NCBI RefSeq assembly: GCF_020217465.1
Contig: NZ_CP084115.1
Location: forward strand, 3,968,001-4,032,000
Length of the DNA stretch: 64,000 nucleotides
From: Cobetia amphilecti
GTDB lineage: Bacteria > Pseudomonadota > Gammaproteobacteria > Pseudomonadales > Halomonadaceae
Reading direction: 5' to 3'
Position 1 is the stretch's first letter; each line of letters starts with the position of its first letter. Made by a program: the position numbers and the translations under genes. Of this stretch, positions 51,618-62,457 are shown piece after piece. Below the pieces are notes generated by a model. It had not been told where the DNA came from. It was given only the letters and a program-made list of their open reading frames with translations, and did not search any database.

Positions 51618-52889
51618 TCAGTGCTTGTCGTTCGACTCTCCCGAGTGGCTGCGATCGCCGACCACCGCCGTCACCAGCTTGCCGATACTCAACCCCTGCA
51701 CGAGGATCGAGAACAGCACGATGATGTAGGTGGTGACCACCAGCGGCTCGCGGAAGTCGCCTTCGGGAATCGCCAGTGCCAGCGCCACCGAGATGCCGCC
51801 GCGCAGGCCACCCCAGGTGAGCACGCGCGTGGTGCCGGGACGGAAGGTGTACCAGCGACGCAAGAGGCTCAGCGGAAGGCCGATCAGCGCCAGGCGCGAG
51901 AGCAGGATCACCGCCACCAGCACCAGCGCGATGCCGATCGAGGTCAGCGTGATCGGCATCAGTACCAGTTCGAGGCCGATCAGCACGAACAGCACCGCGT
52001 TGAGAATCTCGTCGACCAGCTCCCAGAAGCCGTCCAGATAGCGGCGGGTGTTGTCGGACATGGCGCCATCACGCGCCATGTTGCCGATGATCAGCCCCGC
52101 CACCACCATCGCGATGGGGCCGGAGACATGCAGCGCCGAGGCCAGCGCATAGCCGCCCAGCACCAGCGCCAGACTCAGCATCACCTCGACCTGATACTGG
52201 TCGATGCTGCGCATCAGCTGGTAGACCAGCGCGCCCAGCGCCAGCCCGAGCAGGATGCCGCCGCCGGCTTCCTCGAGGAACAAGAGCCCCATGTGGCCGA
52301 GCTCGACCTCGCCGCTGCCGGCCGACGCCGCACTCAGCAGCGCGGTGAACAGCACCACCGCCACGCCATCATTGAACAGCGATTCGCCGACGATGCGGAT
52401 TTCCATGTCGGCAGGCGCGCCGGCACTGCGCATGATGCCGAGCACGGCGATCGGGTCGGTGGGCGAGATCAGCGCACCGAACACCAGGCAATACAGGTAG
52501 GGCACCTCGATACCGGCCCACTGGAACAGCCACCAGGCGGCGGAGCCGATCACCAGCGTCGAGATCAGTACGCCCAGCGTGGCCAGCAGGCCGATGGAGC
52601 GGCGATAGGCCTTGAGGCGCGAGAGGTCCACGTGCAGCGCGCCGGCGAACAGCAGGAAGGACAGCATGCCGTCCATCAGCAGGCTGTTGAAATTGATGCG
52701 CCCCAACCAGTCTTCCGCGGTATCGGCCACGACGGTGGTCACCGCGAAGTGATCGAGCCCGATCACGCCCAGCGACAGCACCAGGCCGATGGCCATCACT
52801 CCGATGGTCGGCGGCAGGCGCAGGACGCGATGATTGAACCACATGCACACGGCAGTGATGGTGATGAACAGTGCAGCGAGATTGAGCAT
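51618..52889 (-). CDS. sodium:proton antiporter, CPA1 family (NhaP-like)
   Basis: 423 aa with about 12 membrane segments. The ion-binding core is seen in LISPTDPIAVLGIMR and GESLFNDGVAVVLF. There is no long C-terminal tail, so this is the short NhaP-type. A role in sodium and pH homeostasis is expected, which fits a salt-tolerant organism. It is monocistronic. Confidence 0.9.
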   Translation of the reverse strand: MLNLAALFITITAVCMWFNHRVLRLPPTIGVMAIGLVLSLGVIGLDHFAVTTVVADTAEDWLGRINFNSLLMDGMLSFLLFAGALHVDLSRLKAYRRSIGLLATLGVLISTLVIGSAAWWLFQWAGIEVPYLYCLVFGALISPTDPIAVLGIMRSAGAPADMEIRIVGESLFNDGVAVVLFTALLSAASAGSGEVELGHMGLLFLEEAGGGILLGLALGALVYQLMRSIDQYQVEVMLSLALVLGGYALASALHVSGPIAMVVAGLIIGNMARDGAMSDNTRRYLDGFWELVDEILNAVLFVLIGLELVLMPITLTSIGIALVLVAVILLSRLALIGLPLSLLRRWYTFRPGTTRVLTWGGLRGGISVALALAIPEGDFREPLVVTTYIIVLFSILVQGLSIGKLVTAVVGDRSHSGESNDKH

Positions 52890-53042
52890 CCGAAAACGGT
52901 CCTTTGCAGTGGCGCCGATACCCCTGATGGCATGACGTCCTTGTCATTCTTTCCAGTTCTTCTGTCGCGTGAGCGGCCGCGTGGCTGTCTGAGCTGAGCG
53001 TGACTGTCCAGAGCGGCTCATGGCTACCAGAACGGAGCGCGG

Positions 53043-53546
53043 CTACCAGAGATCGCCGTGGCGTTCACGGTGGCAGAGATAGAGACGCAGCTCGAACTCA
53101 CGTTGATGATACTCCGGCTGCATGTGACAGCAGAGCCGGTAGAACGCCTTGTCGTGGGCCTTCTCGCGCAGATGCGCCAGCTCATGCACCACGATCATGT
53201 TGAGCAGTGGCTCCGGCAGACGCCGGAACAGCGACGAGATACGGATCTCGTTCTTGGCCTTGAGCTTGTTGCCCTGCACCCGCGACACGAAGGTGTGCAG
53301 CCCCAGGGCGTTGTCGATGACGTGAATCCGGTCGTCGTAGATCACCTTGCTGATCGGCGCCGAGCTGCGCAGATACCGATTCTTCAGCGCCATGGTGTAG
53401 TCATGCAGCGCCCGCGCACCCTGCAGCTGATGAGGCTCGGGATACTTGCCGAGGAAGAAGGCTGCCGTCTTGCCCGACGCCAGCAGTTCACTCGCCTGCT
53501 GTTGGATCTCGGGGGCGTAGCCCTTGAGATAGCGTAGATCAGCCAC
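53043..53546 (-). CDS. YgjP-like metal-dependent protease (DUF45/M48 type)
   Basis: 167 aa. HELAHLREKAHDKAFY gives the HExxH zinc motif and a third histidine. The start is taken as the GTG at 53546 (ADLRYLKGYAPEI), because AGGAG lies nine bases upstream; no in-frame ATG fits. This matches the YgjP-like metallopeptidase family of unknown substrate. Short terminator downstream is not evident; the shared one is on the other side. Confidence 0.8.
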   Translation of the reverse strand: MADLRYLKGYAPEIQQQASELLASGKTAAFFLGKYPEPHQLQGARALHDYTMALKNRYLRSSAPISKVIYDDRIHVIDNALGLHTFVSRVQGNKLKAKNEIRISSLFRRLPEPLLNMIVVHELAHLREKAHDKAFYRLCCHMQPEYHQREFELRLYLCHRERHGDLW

Positions 53547-53584
53547 TGGGCATCTCTCCTGTTGCTGTCCGAAGGAGGGCCAGA

Positions 53585-53618
53585 GACAAGAAAACCCGCC
53601 GAGGCGGGTTTTCTTGTC
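53585..53618. terminator. terminator after metK
   Basis: GACAAGAAAACCCGCC and GGCGGGTTTTCTTGTC form a 16-bp perfect stem with a 2-nt loop that is symmetric on both strands, so it may work in both directions. It follows metK by about 60 bp and precedes the YgjP-like gene. Confidence 0.85.
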
Positions 53619-53679
53619 ATGGCGCCGAAAGCGAGGGGCGAGACGTCCGCCACCTGCCAGGCCTGTCGAACTGGCGGAC

Positions 53680-54900
53680 TTACAGGCCAGCGGCAGCCTT
53701 GAGGCCAGCGGCACGATCGGTCTTTTCCCACGGGAAGGCGGTGAAGGTTTCGGTCTTCTGCTCGCCGCTCACGTCGGTCCAGCTGTAGCTGTGCTCGAAC
53801 GGCTCACGACCGAAGTGGCCGTAGGCAGCGGTCAGCTGATACATCGGGTGCGCCAGGTCCAGCATGGTGGTGATGGCGTACGGACGCAGGTCGAAGTGCT
53901 CGCGCACCAGCTCGACGATCTTGGCATCGCTGATCTTGCCGGTGCCGAAGGTGTTGATCGAGACGGAGGTCGGCTCGGCGACACCGATGGCGTAGGAGAC
54001 CTGGATCTCGCACTTGTCGGCCAGGCCGCTGGCGACGACGTTCTTGGCCACGTAGCGACCGGCATAGGCGGCGCTGCGGTCGACCTTGGACGGGTCCTTG
54101 CCGGAGAAGGCACCACCACCGTGACGGGCCATGCCGCCGTAGGTGTCGACGATGATCTTGCGACCCGTCAGACCACAGTCACCCACCGGGCCACCGATGA
54201 CGAAGTTGCCGGTCGGGTTGATGTGGTATTCGGTGGTCTCGGACAGCCACTCGGCCGGCAGCACCTGCTCGATGATCTCGCGCTTGACCATCGCGCGCAG
54301 GTCTTCCTGGGACACTTCCGGGTCATGCTGGGTCGACAGCACGACGGCTTCGACGGCGACCGGCTTGCCGGCTTCGTCGTAGCGGAAGGTGACCTGGCTC
54401 TTCGCATCCGGACGCAGCCACGGCAGCATGCCGTTCTTGCGCAGTTCCGCCTGACGCTCCACCAGACGGTGAGCGTAGTGGATCGGCGCCGGCATGAAGG
54501 AGTCGGTCTCGTTGGTGGCGTAACCGAACATCAGGCCCTGGTCGCCCGCGCCCTGATCTTCCGGCTTGGTGCGATCGACGCCCTGGGCGATATCGATGCT
54601 CTGCTTGCCGATCAGGTTGAGGACACCACAGGTCTCGCCGTCGAAGCCGACGTCGGAAGAGGTATAGCCGATATCGGTGATGACACGACGTACCAGCTCC
54701 TCGAGATCCACCCACGCGCTGGTGGAGATCTCACCGGCCACGATGGCAACGCCTGTCTTGACGAGCGTTTCGCACGCCACGCGTGCCTGCTTGTCGCGCG
54801 CGATGATGGCATCGAGCACGGCGTCGGAAATCTGGTCGGCAATCTTGTCCGGATGCCCTTCGGACACGGACTCGGATGTGAAGAGTGAGTATTCGCTCAT
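53680..54900 (-). CDS. metK: S-adenosylmethionine synthetase
   Basis: 406 aa, somewhat longer than the E. coli enzyme (384). [29 protein letters not shown] and the phosphate loop [16 protein letters not shown] are intact. The ATG at 54900 follows GAGGACC. It makes SAM from ATP and methionine. It is divergent from tkt. The start and motifs leave no doubt about identity. Confidence 0.98.
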   Translation of the reverse strand: MSEYSLFTSESVSEGHPDKIADQISDAVLDAIIARDKQARVACETLVKTGVAIVAGEISTSAWVDLEELVRRVITDIGYTSSDVGFDGETCGVLNLIGKQSIDIAQGVDRTKPEDQGAGDQGLMFGYATNETDSFMPAPIHYAHRLVERQAELRKNGMLPWLRPDAKSQVTFRYDEAGKPVAVEAVVLSTQHDPEVSQEDLRAMVKREIIEQVLPAEWLSETTEYHINPTGNFVIGGPVGDCGLTGRKIIVDTYGGMARHGGGAFSGKDPSKVDRSAAYAGRYVAKNVVASGLADKCEIQVSYAIGVAEPTSVSINTFGTGKISDAKIVELVREHFDLRPYAITTMLDLAHPMYQLTAAYGHFGREPFEHSYSWTDVSGEQKTETFTAFPWEKTDRAAGLKAAAGL

Positions 54901-55408
54901 TGGTCCTCGACCCTCTTTTCGGATGCGGGGATGATTCGGCCACTGACGGCAGACTGCGTTGACGACCGAGTAGAAACACGCTTGCGGCGCACGATGAAGC
55001 TCAACACGGGCGGTTGAGCCTCGGGGGGGCGAGTTTACACGCCACTTATGTGAGTTCCTAGCGCAATGGGGCCCGTGGGGCCGTCCAATCGAGACCTTTT
55101 TGCGACAAGCGCTGCACACAGGGTAATAAGCCGTTGCCACCTTTGGACGAGCGCGCATCCCGGATGCGATTTGCCGCGCCCTGTCATCTCGGTGACAATA
55201 CCCGCCCGGAGATCACGCTCGGACGCGAGTCCGAGCGTACAAGGTTCACGCGACGCACTGTCCTTTCCGGCGCACTGTTTCAGGCGCACAGTCCTGAAGG
55301 AGACCCAGGCAGCAGCATGCCCTGGCTCTCGGGATGCACTGAGCGTCCGGCGCAGCACGCCGTGATTCATTGCCCCACTCTTGACGCCCGCAGGCGAGGA
55401 GCTACTGC
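54901..55408. other. intergenic region, metK / tkt (divergent)
   Basis: 508 bp. A candidate tkt promoter is TTGCGA (55100-55105), 18-bp spacer, TAATAA (55124-55129). A perfect inverted repeat ACGCTCGGAC-GCGA-GTCCGAGCGT (55215-55238) lies in the predicted tkt leader. No SAM riboswitch consensus was recognised for metK. Confidence 0.5.
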
Positions 55409-57403
55409 ATGCCTTCCCGTTTTGACCTGGCCAACGCCATCCGTGCACTTTCCATGGACGCCGTTCAGAAGGCCAAGTCTGGCCACCCCGGCGCCCCCAT
55501 GGGCATGGCCGACATCGCTGAAGTGCTCTGGAACGACCACCTCAAGCACAACCCGGCCAACCCGAACTGGGCCGATCGTGACCGCTTCGTGCTGTCCAAC
55601 GGCCATGGCTCCATGCTGCTCTACTCCCTGTTGCACCTCTCGGGTTATCAGCTGAGCCTTGAAGACCTGCAGAACTTCCGCCAGCTGCATGCCAAGACCG
55701 CCGGTCACCCGGAATACGGCTACGCGCCGGGCATCGAGACCACCACCGGCCCGCTGGGTCAGGGTCTGGCCAATGCCGTCGGCATGGCGATCGCCGAGAA
55801 GACACTGGCGGCGCAGTTCAACCGTCCGGGTCACACCGTCGTCGACCACACCACCTGGTGCTTCCTGGGTGACGGTTGCATGATGGAAGGCATCTCCCAC
55901 GAGGTCGGCTCGCTGGCCGGCACCCTGGGTCTGGGCAAGCTGATCGCCCTGTATGACGACAACGGCATCTCCATCGATGGCGAAGTCGAAGGCTGGTTCA
56001 CCGATGACACCGCCAAGCGTTTCGAGTCCTACGGCTGGCACGTCGTCTCCAACGTCGACGGCCACAAGCCGGAAGAGATCAACGCCGCCATCGCGCTGGC
56101 CAAGAGCCACGACGACAAGCCGAGCCTGATCATCTGCAAGACCGTGATCGGCTTCGGCTCCCCGAACAAGGAAGGCACCGAGTCCTGCCACGGCGCGCCG
56201 CTGGGTGACGACGAAGTCGCTGCCACCCGCGAGAAGCTGGGCTGGACCCACGCGCCCTTCCACGTTCCGGAAGACATCTATCAGGGCTGGGACGCCAGCG
56301 AGCGCGGCGCCAAGCTCGAGAGCGACTGGGATGCACGCTTCGCCCGTTACGCCGAAGCACACCCGGAACTGGCCGCCGAGTTCACCCGTCGCCTGGAAGG
56401 CAAGCTGCCGCACGCCCTGACCAGCGAGAAGATGATCGAGGATGCCCAGGCCGCCGGCGACAGCCCGGCCTCGCGCAAGGCGTCCTTCGAGTGCCTGAAC
56501 CAGCTCGGCCCGCAGCTGCCGGAACTGCTCGGCGGCAGTGCCGACCTGGCCCCGTCCAACCTGACCTTCTGGAAGGGCGCCCAGGCGATCACCCGCGAAG
56601 ACTTCAGCGGCAACTACCTGCACTACGGTGTGCGTGAGTTCGGCATGGGCGCGATCATGAACGGCGCCGGTCTGCACGGCGGCTTCATCCCGTACGGCGC
56701 GACCTTCCTGATCTTCATGGAATACATGCGCAACGCCGTTCGCATGGCCGCCCTGATGGGTCAGCAGGCCGTCTACGTCTTCACCCACGACTCCATCGGT
56801 CTGGGCGAAGATGGCCCGACGCACCAGCCGATCGAACAGCTGACCAGCCTGCGCACCACGCCGAACCTGTCCACCTGGCGTCCGGCGGATGCCGTGGAGA
56901 CCGCGGCAGCGTGGGATGCAGCCATCAAGCGTCACTCCGGCCCGACCGCGCTGATCCTGTCGCGTCAGAACCTGCCGCACCAGAACCGTGACAAGGCACA
57001 GCTGGCCAACATCAGCCGTGGCGGTTACGTGCTGAAGGATGCTGCCAACGGCCAGCCGGAAGTGATCCTGATCGCCACCGGCTCCGAAGTCGGCCTGGCG
57101 ATGGATGCCGCCGCCGAGCTGGAAGCCGCCGGTCGCGCCGTGCGTGTCGTGTCCATGCCGGCCACCGACCTGTTCGATGCGCAGGACGCGGAATACCGCG
57201 AATCCGTGCTGCCGTCTTCCGTCACCGCGCGCGTGGCGATCGAAGCCGGTCATCGTGACTACTGGTTCAAGTATGTCGGCCTGAACGGCGACATCATCGG
57301 CATGGAGACCTTCGGGGAATCCGCGCCGGCTGGCGACCTGTTCAAGCACTTCGGCTTCACGGTCGAGAACGTGGTCGAACGCGCCAACAAACTGCTGGGC
57401 TGA
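55409..57403 (+). CDS. tkt: transketolase
   Basis: 664 aa thiamine-diphosphate enzyme of the pentose phosphate pathway. The ThDP/Mg motif is [19 protein letters not shown] ending at [13 protein letters not shown] and [20 protein letters not shown] are also conserved. The ATG has GAGGAG upstream. It lies upstream of epd-pgk-fba, a gene order seen in several gammaproteobacteria, with its own terminator. Confidence 0.97.
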   Translation: MPSRFDLANAIRALSMDAVQKAKSGHPGAPMGMADIAEVLWNDHLKHNPANPNWADRDRFVLSNGHGSMLLYSLLHLSGYQLSLEDLQNFRQLHAKTAGHPEYGYAPGIETTTGPLGQGLANAVGMAIAEKTLAAQFNRPGHTVVDHTTWCFLGDGCMMEGISHEVGSLAGTLGLGKLIALYDDNGISIDGEVEGWFTDDTAKRFESYGWHVVSNVDGHKPEEINAAIALAKSHDDKPSLIICKTVIGFGSPNKEGTESCHGAPLGDDEVAATREKLGWTHAPFHVPEDIYQGWDASERGAKLESDWDARFARYAEAHPELAAEFTRRLEGKLPHALTSEKMIEDAQAAGDSPASRKASFECLNQLGPQLPELLGGSADLAPSNLTFWKGAQAITREDFSGNYLHYGVREFGMGAIMNGAGLHGGFIPYGATFLIFMEYMRNAVRMAALMGQQAVYVFTHDSIGLGEDGPTHQPIEQLTSLRTTPNLSTWRPADAVETAAAWDAAIKRHSGPTALILSRQNLPHQNRDKAQLANISRGGYVLKDAANGQPEVILIATGSEVGLAMDAAAELEAAGRAVRVVSMPATDLFDAQDAEYRESVLPSSVTARVAIEAGHRDYWFKYVGLNGDIIGMETFGESAPAGDLFKHFGFTVENVVERANKLLG

Positions 57404-57450
57404 TCACCGCCTGACCCACCCCGTCGATGACGGAGTGGGATGCAGACCGA

Positions 57451-57487
57451 CGCCGCCGCCTCCCGCTGGGAGCGGCGGCGTTTTCGT
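57451..57487 (+). terminator. terminator after tkt
   Basis: CGCCGCCGC and GCGGCGGCG form the stem, followed by TTTTCG. It separates tkt from epd. Confidence 0.8.
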
Positions 57488-57654
57488 CTGTGCGACACTC
57501 GAGGAGCCCTCAAGCGTCACCGGCTGTCGCCTGTAGTCGACGTGGCTCACACGAGTCGCGGCTTGATGACACGATTCATCCTGCATGAGCGGTCATTCTC
57601 CGGTGATCATGCCCACGACAGACAGCGCAGACGGCGACTACACAACCCCTCCAG

Positions 57655-57684
57655 TTGAGTAGTGTGACTACGTGTCCTTAGACG
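57655..57684 (+). promoter_or_regulatory. candidate epd promoter overlapped by a HexR-like operator
   Basis: TTGAGT (57655-57660), an 18-bp spacer and TAGACG (57679-57684). Inside it lies GTAGTGTGACTAC (57659-57671), a perfect 5-bp inverted repeat with a 3-bp centre. Its arms match the TGTAGTNNNACTACA-like pattern reported for HexR in gammaproteobacteria. The promoter is weak, so the pairing is tentative. The rest of 57488-57751 shows nothing else. Confidence 0.45.
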
Positions 57685-57751
57685 AAAAAAACCAGAAATC
57701 AGGCGCTTGCGCGCCTTTCGCTCCCTCCGCCCAGCAAAGCGATGCGCTACC

Positions 57752-58975
57752 ATGGACCCCCTGAAAAACACTCGGAACACGACACCCTTGAACCACCAGC
57801 CGCCTCTGCCCACCGCCGACGCTCCCCAGGGAGACAAGGCGTCCCGACGCCAGGGAAACGCTCCCTTGCGAGTGGCCATCAATGGCTACGGACGCATCGG
57901 TCAGTGTGTGCTGAGAGCGCTGGTAGAACGTGAAGCACGCGGTGAGGCACTGCCGCTGGAAGTGGTCGCGATCAACGAGCTGTCAGACCTGGACACCATC
58001 ACCTATCTGACCCGCTACGACACCACCCACGGCCGCTTCCCCGGCACGGTGGAACAGCGCGACGGCCAGCTGGTCGTCAACGGCCATGCGATCAGCATCC
58101 TGTCCGAGGCCAATCCAGATTGCCTGCCCTGGCGGGCATTGGGGATTGACCTGGTGCTGGAGTGCTCCGGCAGCTTCAAGGACCGCGCCACCGCCGAGCG
58201 GCATCTGGCGGCAGGCGCCGGCCGGCTGCTGTTCTCCCAGCCCGGCGATACCGACGCCGATGTCGATGCCACCATCGTGTGCGGCATCAATCAGTCGGCG
58301 CTGGCCCCCGCCGAGGCGGGACAGCCAGGCAGCGGCATGCGCATCGTCTCGGCGGCGTCGTGCACCACCAATTGCCTGATTCCGATTCTGACGGTGCTGG
58401 AAGAGGCCTTCGGGCTGGAGCGCGGCGTCACCACCACGGTGCACTCGGCGATGAACGACCAGCCGGTGATCGACGCCTACCACCAGACGGACCTGCGCCT
58501 GACGCGCTCGGCGATGAGTTCGATCGTGCCGGTGGACACCGGCCTGGCCAAGGGCATCAACCGCCTGATGCCGCACCTGGAAGGACGCTTCGAATGTCTG
58601 CACCTGCGCGTGCCGACCATCAACGTGTCCTGCATGGACATGTCCATCGAGGTGAAGCGTGACGTGAGCGCGGATGAGGTCAATGACCTGCTGCGCGAGG
58701 CCTGCGCCCAACGCCTGCAGGGCCTGATGGGATTGAGCGAGGAGCCGACGGCATCCATCGACTTCAACCACGATCCGCGCTCGGGTATCGTGGATGCGAC
58801 CCAGACCCGTGTTGCCGGCGGCCGGCTGATCAAGATGCTGTGCTGGTTCGACAACGAATGGGGCTTTGCCAATCGCATGCTGGACGTCGCCACCCATTGG
58901 CACGCCTGCGAGATGACAACGCCTCTGGCGAGGGAAGCTCTCTCCACCGATTCACGACCAAGGAACCCGTCATGA
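57752..58975 (+). CDS. epd: D-erythrose-4-phosphate dehydrogenase
   Basis: 407 aa from the ATG at 57752. The Rossmann domain begins [12 protein letters not shown], about 38 residues in, after a low-complexity polar stretch; the true start could be later. The catalytic cysteine is in [12 protein letters not shown]. The segment [19 protein letters not shown] and VDFNHD-like [10 protein letters not shown] resemble Epd more than GapA. The reaction feeds pyridoxal phosphate synthesis, though GAPDH activity is possible. Its stop overlaps the pgk start (ATGA). Confidence 0.85.
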   Translation: MDPLKNTRNTTPLNHQPPLPTADAPQGDKASRRQGNAPLRVAINGYGRIGQCVLRALVEREARGEALPLEVVAINELSDLDTITYLTRYDTTHGRFPGTVEQRDGQLVVNGHAISILSEANPDCLPWRALGIDLVLECSGSFKDRATAERHLAAGAGRLLFSQPGDTDADVDATIVCGINQSALAPAEAGQPGSGMRIVSAASCTTNCLIPILTVLEEAFGLERGVTTTVHSAMNDQPVIDAYHQTDLRLTRSAMSSIVPVDTGLAKGINRLMPHLEGRFECLHLRVPTINVSCMDMSIEVKRDVSADEVNDLLREACAQRLQGLMGLSEEPTASIDFNHDPRSGIVDATQTRVAGGRLIKMLCWFDNEWGFANRMLDVATHWHACEMTTPLAREALSTDSRPRNPS

Positions 58976-60135
58976 ACGTGCAAACGATGACCGCCCTCGA
59001 CCTGTCCGGAAAGCGTGTGCTGATCCGCGAAGATCTCAACGTGCCGATCCGCGACGGTCAGGTGACCAGCGACGCGCGCATCCGTGCCAGCCTGCCGACC
59101 ATCAAGGCGGCACGTGACGCCGGCGCACGCGTGATGCTGATGAGTCATCTGGGCCGCCCCACCGAGGGTGAGCCGGAAGACCAGTTCTCGCTGGCACCGG
59201 TCGCGGCACATCTGGGCGAGCTGCTGGGCAGCCCGGTGCGCCTGATCAACGACTACCTCGACACGGCACCGGATGTCGCCGAAGGCGAGGTCGTGCTGCT
59301 GGAGAACGTGCGCTTCAACAAGGGCGAGAAGAAGGACGAGGAATCCCTGTCCCGCGCCTACGCCGCGCTGTGCGATGTCTACGTGATGGATGCCTTCGGC
59401 ACCGCGCACCGTGCCCAGGCCTCGACCCATGGCGTGGCACGCTTCGCCCCGGATGCCTGCGCCGGCCCGCTGCTGGCCGCCGAGCTGGAAGCCCTCGAGA
59501 AGGCACTCGCCGCACCGCGTGCGCCGATGGTCGCCATCGTCGGTGGCTCCAAGGTCTCCACCAAGCTCGACGTGCTTAAGGCGCTGTCCGACAAGTGCCA
59601 TCAGCTGATCGTCGGTGGTGGCATCGCCAACACCTTCATCGCGGCGGCCGGTTACAACGTCGGCAAGTCCCTCTACGAGGCTGACCTGCTCGATACCGCT
59701 CGCGCGCTGATGGACAAGGTCGAGATCCCGCTGCCGACCGACGTCGTCGTCGCCACCGAGTTCTCCGACAAGGCCGAAGCCGTCGTGCGCGCCGTCGCCG
59801 ACGTCCAGGACGACGAGATGGTCCTGGATATCGGTCCGGAGACCGCCTCGCGCTTCGGTGCGCTGCTCAAGGACGCCGGCACCATTCTGTGGAACGGTCC
59901 GGTCGGCGTGTTCGAGATCGAACAGTTCGCCAACGGCACCGAGCAGCTGGCGATGGCCATCGCCGAGAGCGACGCCTTCTCCATCGCCGGCGGTGGCGAC
60001 ACCCTGGCGGCCATCGACAAGTACGACGTCGAGTCGCGCGTCTCCTACATTTCTACCGGTGGCGGCGCCTTCCTCGAATACGTGGAAGGCAAGGTACTGC
60101 CGGCCGTTGCGGCATTGGAAGCCGCAGCAAGCTGA
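58972..60135 (+). CDS. pgk: phosphoglycerate kinase
   Basis: 387 aa. The N-terminal [15 protein letters not shown], the substrate motif SHLGRPTEG, the hinge WNGPVGVFE and the nucleotide motif GGGDTLAAI, then STGGGAFLE, are all intact. The ATG at 58972 has AAGGA seven bases upstream and overlaps the epd stop, so translation is coupled. It is followed after 119 bp by fba. Confidence 0.98.
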   Translation: MNVQTMTALDLSGKRVLIREDLNVPIRDGQVTSDARIRASLPTIKAARDAGARVMLMSHLGRPTEGEPEDQFSLAPVAAHLGELLGSPVRLINDYLDTAPDVAEGEVVLLENVRFNKGEKKDEESLSRAYAALCDVYVMDAFGTAHRAQASTHGVARFAPDACAGPLLAAELEALEKALAAPRAPMVAIVGGSKVSTKLDVLKALSDKCHQLIVGGGIANTFIAAAGYNVGKSLYEADLLDTARALMDKVEIPLPTDVVVATEFSDKAEAVVRAVADVQDDEMVLDIGPETASRFGALLKDAGTILWNGPVGVFEIEQFANGTEQLAMAIAESDAFSIAGGGDTLAAIDKYDVESRVSYISTGGGAFLEYVEGKVLPAVAALEAAAS

Positions 60136-60254
60136 ACCCGCCTGTGTCCTCATTGGCGCAGGCTTAGAGTCACGGCCACAAGGTCGCTCCCCGTCAGCTG
60201 ACGGGGGGCACCCGACGCTTCTCCACTCGATTCCTCAAAAAGACAGGTGATGTC

Positions 60255-61319
60255 ATGGCATTGATCAGCATGCGCCAGATGTTGGACCACGCAGCCGAGT
60301 ACGGATACGGCATCCCGGCGTTCAACGTCAACAACCTCGAGCAGATGCGCGCCATCATGGAAGCCGCCGATCACACCGATTCTCCGGTGATCGTCCAGGC
60401 CTCCGCCGGCGCACGCAAATACGCGGGCGCGCCGTTCCTTCGCCACCTCATCCTGGCTGCGGTGGAAGAATTCCCGCATATCCCGGTGGTCATGCACCAG
60501 GATCACGGCACCTCGCCGGCAGTCTGCCAGCGCTCCATCCAGCTGGGCTTCAGCTCGGTGATGATGGACGGCTCGCTGGGCGAAGACGGAAAGACCCCGA
60601 CCAGCTACGAATACAATGTCGATGTGACCCGTCGCACCGTCGAGATGGCCCACGCCTGTGGCGTGTCCGTCGAAGGCGAACTGGGTTGCCTCGGCTCGTT
60701 GGAAACCGGCATGGCCGGTGAAGAAGACGGCATCGGTGCCGAAGGCAAGCTGGACCACGACCAGATGCTGACCGACCCGGAAGAAGCCGCCGACTTCGTC
60801 AAGAAGACCCACGTCGATGCCCTGGCCATCGCCATCGGCACCTCCCACGGCGCCTACAAGTTCACCAAGCCGCCGACGGGTGACACCCTGTCCATCCAGC
60901 GCATCAAGGAAATCCACGCCCGCATCCCCGAGACTCACCTGGTGATGCACGGCTCTTCCTCCGTGCCGCAGGACTGGCTGGAAATCATCAACGAATACGG
61001 CGGCAAGATTCCGGAAACCTACGGCGTGCCGGTCGACGAGATCGTCGAAGGCATCAAGCACGGCGTGCGCAAGATCAACGTCGACACCGACCTGCGTCTG
61101 GCCTCTACCGGTTCCATCCGTCGCTTCATGGCGCAGAACCCGTCTGAATTCGACCCGCGCAAGTATCTGAAGGAATCCGTGAAGGCGATGCGCGACATCT
61201 GCATCGCCCGCTACGAAGCCTTCGGTGCCGCCGGTCATGGCAGCAAGATCGACCCGATCAACCTCGAAGCGATGTTCGAGCGTTACAACCGTGGCGAGCT
61301 GGACCCGAAGATCAACTGA
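60255..61319 (+). CDS. fba: class II fructose-1,6-bisphosphate aldolase
   Basis: 354 aa zinc-dependent aldolase (class IIB/CbbA-like). Metal and substrate residues are visible in [28 protein letters not shown] and MHGSSSVPQ. The C-terminal GHGSKIDPI is typical of this subgroup. AGGTGA precedes the ATG. It ends the epd-pgk-fba operon, with a strong terminator after it. Confidence 0.97.
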   Translation: MALISMRQMLDHAAEYGYGIPAFNVNNLEQMRAIMEAADHTDSPVIVQASAGARKYAGAPFLRHLILAAVEEFPHIPVVMHQDHGTSPAVCQRSIQLGFSSVMMDGSLGEDGKTPTSYEYNVDVTRRTVEMAHACGVSVEGELGCLGSLETGMAGEEDGIGAEGKLDHDQMLTDPEEAADFVKKTHVDALAIAIGTSHGAYKFTKPPTGDTLSIQRIKEIHARIPETHLVMHGSSSVPQDWLEIINEYGGKIPETYGVPVDEIVEGIKHGVRKINVDTDLRLASTGSIRRFMAQNPSEFDPRKYLKESVKAMRDICIARYEAFGAAGHGSKIDPINLEAMFERYNRGELDPKIN

Positions 61320-61382
61320 TCGGGCGGCACCCGCCAAGGTCTCCCTGCCTGCCCGCACGCGAACAGGCAGGGAATGAAGAGA

Positions 61383-61410
61383 AAGGCGACCCTTCGGGGT
61401 CGCCTTTTTT
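61383..61410 (+). terminator. terminator after fba
   Basis: AAGGCGACC and GGTCGCCTT form the stem around CTTCGG, followed by TTTT. Confidence 0.9.
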
Positions 61411-61504
61411 ATGCGCCTCAGGGTGCCAGCCTCTCGCGCACGCAGGTATCCTTTCGAGATTCCGTTTGGCATTGATCATTCATCACCGTATCGCAGGAGA
61501 CATC

Positions 61505-61879
61505 ATGGCCTCGCTCAAGGATCAACTGTCCGGGCTTGTCTATTCCACCGAACATGGCGCAACCTGCCCTGAGTGTCGGCGTGCCGAAGCCGAGTGCGAA
61601 TGTGCCGACCTCGCCGAGCGTGATCGCCTGGCAAGCCTCGATGGCGTGGTGCGTATCCGTCGCGAGACCAGCGGTCGCAAGGGCAAGGGCGTGACCACCG
61701 TGAGCGGGATTCCGCTCGCCGAGAAGGAACTCAAGGCCCTGGCCAAGACTCTCAAGCAGCGGTGCGGCACTGGCGGCAGCCTCAAGGATGGCATCGTGGA
61801 GATCCAGGGCGATCACCGCGAGACGCTCAAGGCTGAACTCACGCGGATGGGCTATACCGTCAAGCTGGCCGGTGGCTGA
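61505..61879 (+). CDS. yciH: YciH/SUI1-family translation initiation factor-like protein
   Basis: 124 aa. The N-terminal part has a CxxC pair (CPECRR) plus another cysteine pair (CECA), a possible zinc site. The C-terminal SUI1 domain (GKGVTTVSGIPL, GTGGSLKDGIVEIQGDHR) matches eIF1-like proteins. The ATG at 61505 has AGGAGA upstream. It probably discriminates start sites or binds ribosomes; bacterial function is weakly defined. Confidence 0.9.
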   Translation: MASLKDQLSGLVYSTEHGATCPECRRAEAECECADLAERDRLASLDGVVRIRRETSGRKGKGVTTVSGIPLAEKELKALAKTLKQRCGTGGSLKDGIVEIQGDHRETLKAELTRMGYTVKLAGG

Positions 61880-61930
61880 ACGCCTGCTGCGCGCACCTTT
61901 GCCTTCCATCTCGCTGCACAAGGGATTTCC

Positions 61931-62383
61931 ATGCTGAACTTCATCACGCCACGCCGGTCTTCGGCTCGCACGCTCTCGCTCTCTGGCCTGCTGCTGGCCA
62001 CGTTCGGGCTGGGTGGCTGCATGACCGGCCCGGACTTCACGCAGCTGGAGGCGCGCGTGGTGCCGCAGCAGGCCTTCACGGCACCGCCGGATGCGATGCT
62101 GGAAGTGCGCCTGGTGGATGTCTCCCGCGCCGACGCCGAGGCCGGACTGATTGCCAGTACCCGCTATGGCGGCCTGCGTGAAGGGCCTTTCCCGGTCAGG
62201 CTGCAGTACGACCGCAATGCCATCGAGGAAGGCCATCGCTATGCGCTGCAAGCCGATGTGCGCAGCGAGGGTCGCCTGTACTGGATCAATGACAGCGCGG
62301 TGCCGGTACTGGGTGACGCCAGCACCTCACAGGGCGAGGTCGAGATCCCGCTCACGCCGCTGCCGCGTGCGCTGGGCCATTGA
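61931..62383 (+). CDS. YbaY-like lipoprotein
   Basis: 150 aa. It has a lipoprotein signal with lipobox LGGC (Cys at about residue 30). The mature domain (ARVVPQQAFTAPPDAMLEVRLVDVSRAD, shown in parts) resembles the YbaY/META-like outer-membrane lipoprotein family. Located 51 bp after yciH and before a NERD gene on the same strand. Function unknown. Confidence 0.65.
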   Translation: MLNFITPRRSSARTLSLSGLLLATFGLGGCMTGPDFTQLEARVVPQQAFTAPPDAMLEVRLVDVSRADAEAGLIASTRYGGLREGPFPVRLQYDRNAIEEGHRYALQADVRSEGRLYWINDSAVPVLGDASTSQGEVEIPLTPLPRALGH

Positions 62384-62457
62384 TGGCGCGCTCGCCCGGC
62401 CCGACCAGTACGCTCGACTTGACCAGTAGGCCCGTCTCTCACCGATAGGACACCCCA

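Noticed and set aside
54901..55408. SAM riboswitch upstream of metK, and SAH riboswitch or MetJ boxes upstream of metF (45015-45385)
   Set aside because: No recognisable conserved core or AGACGTCT array was found; covariance-model searches would be needed to be sure.
55367..57349. 660-codon open frame on the minus strand opposite tkt, and one of 558 codons opposite epd and pgk (58477-60153)
   Set aside because: Antisense frames over full-length conserved enzymes, without recognisable domains or ribosome sites.
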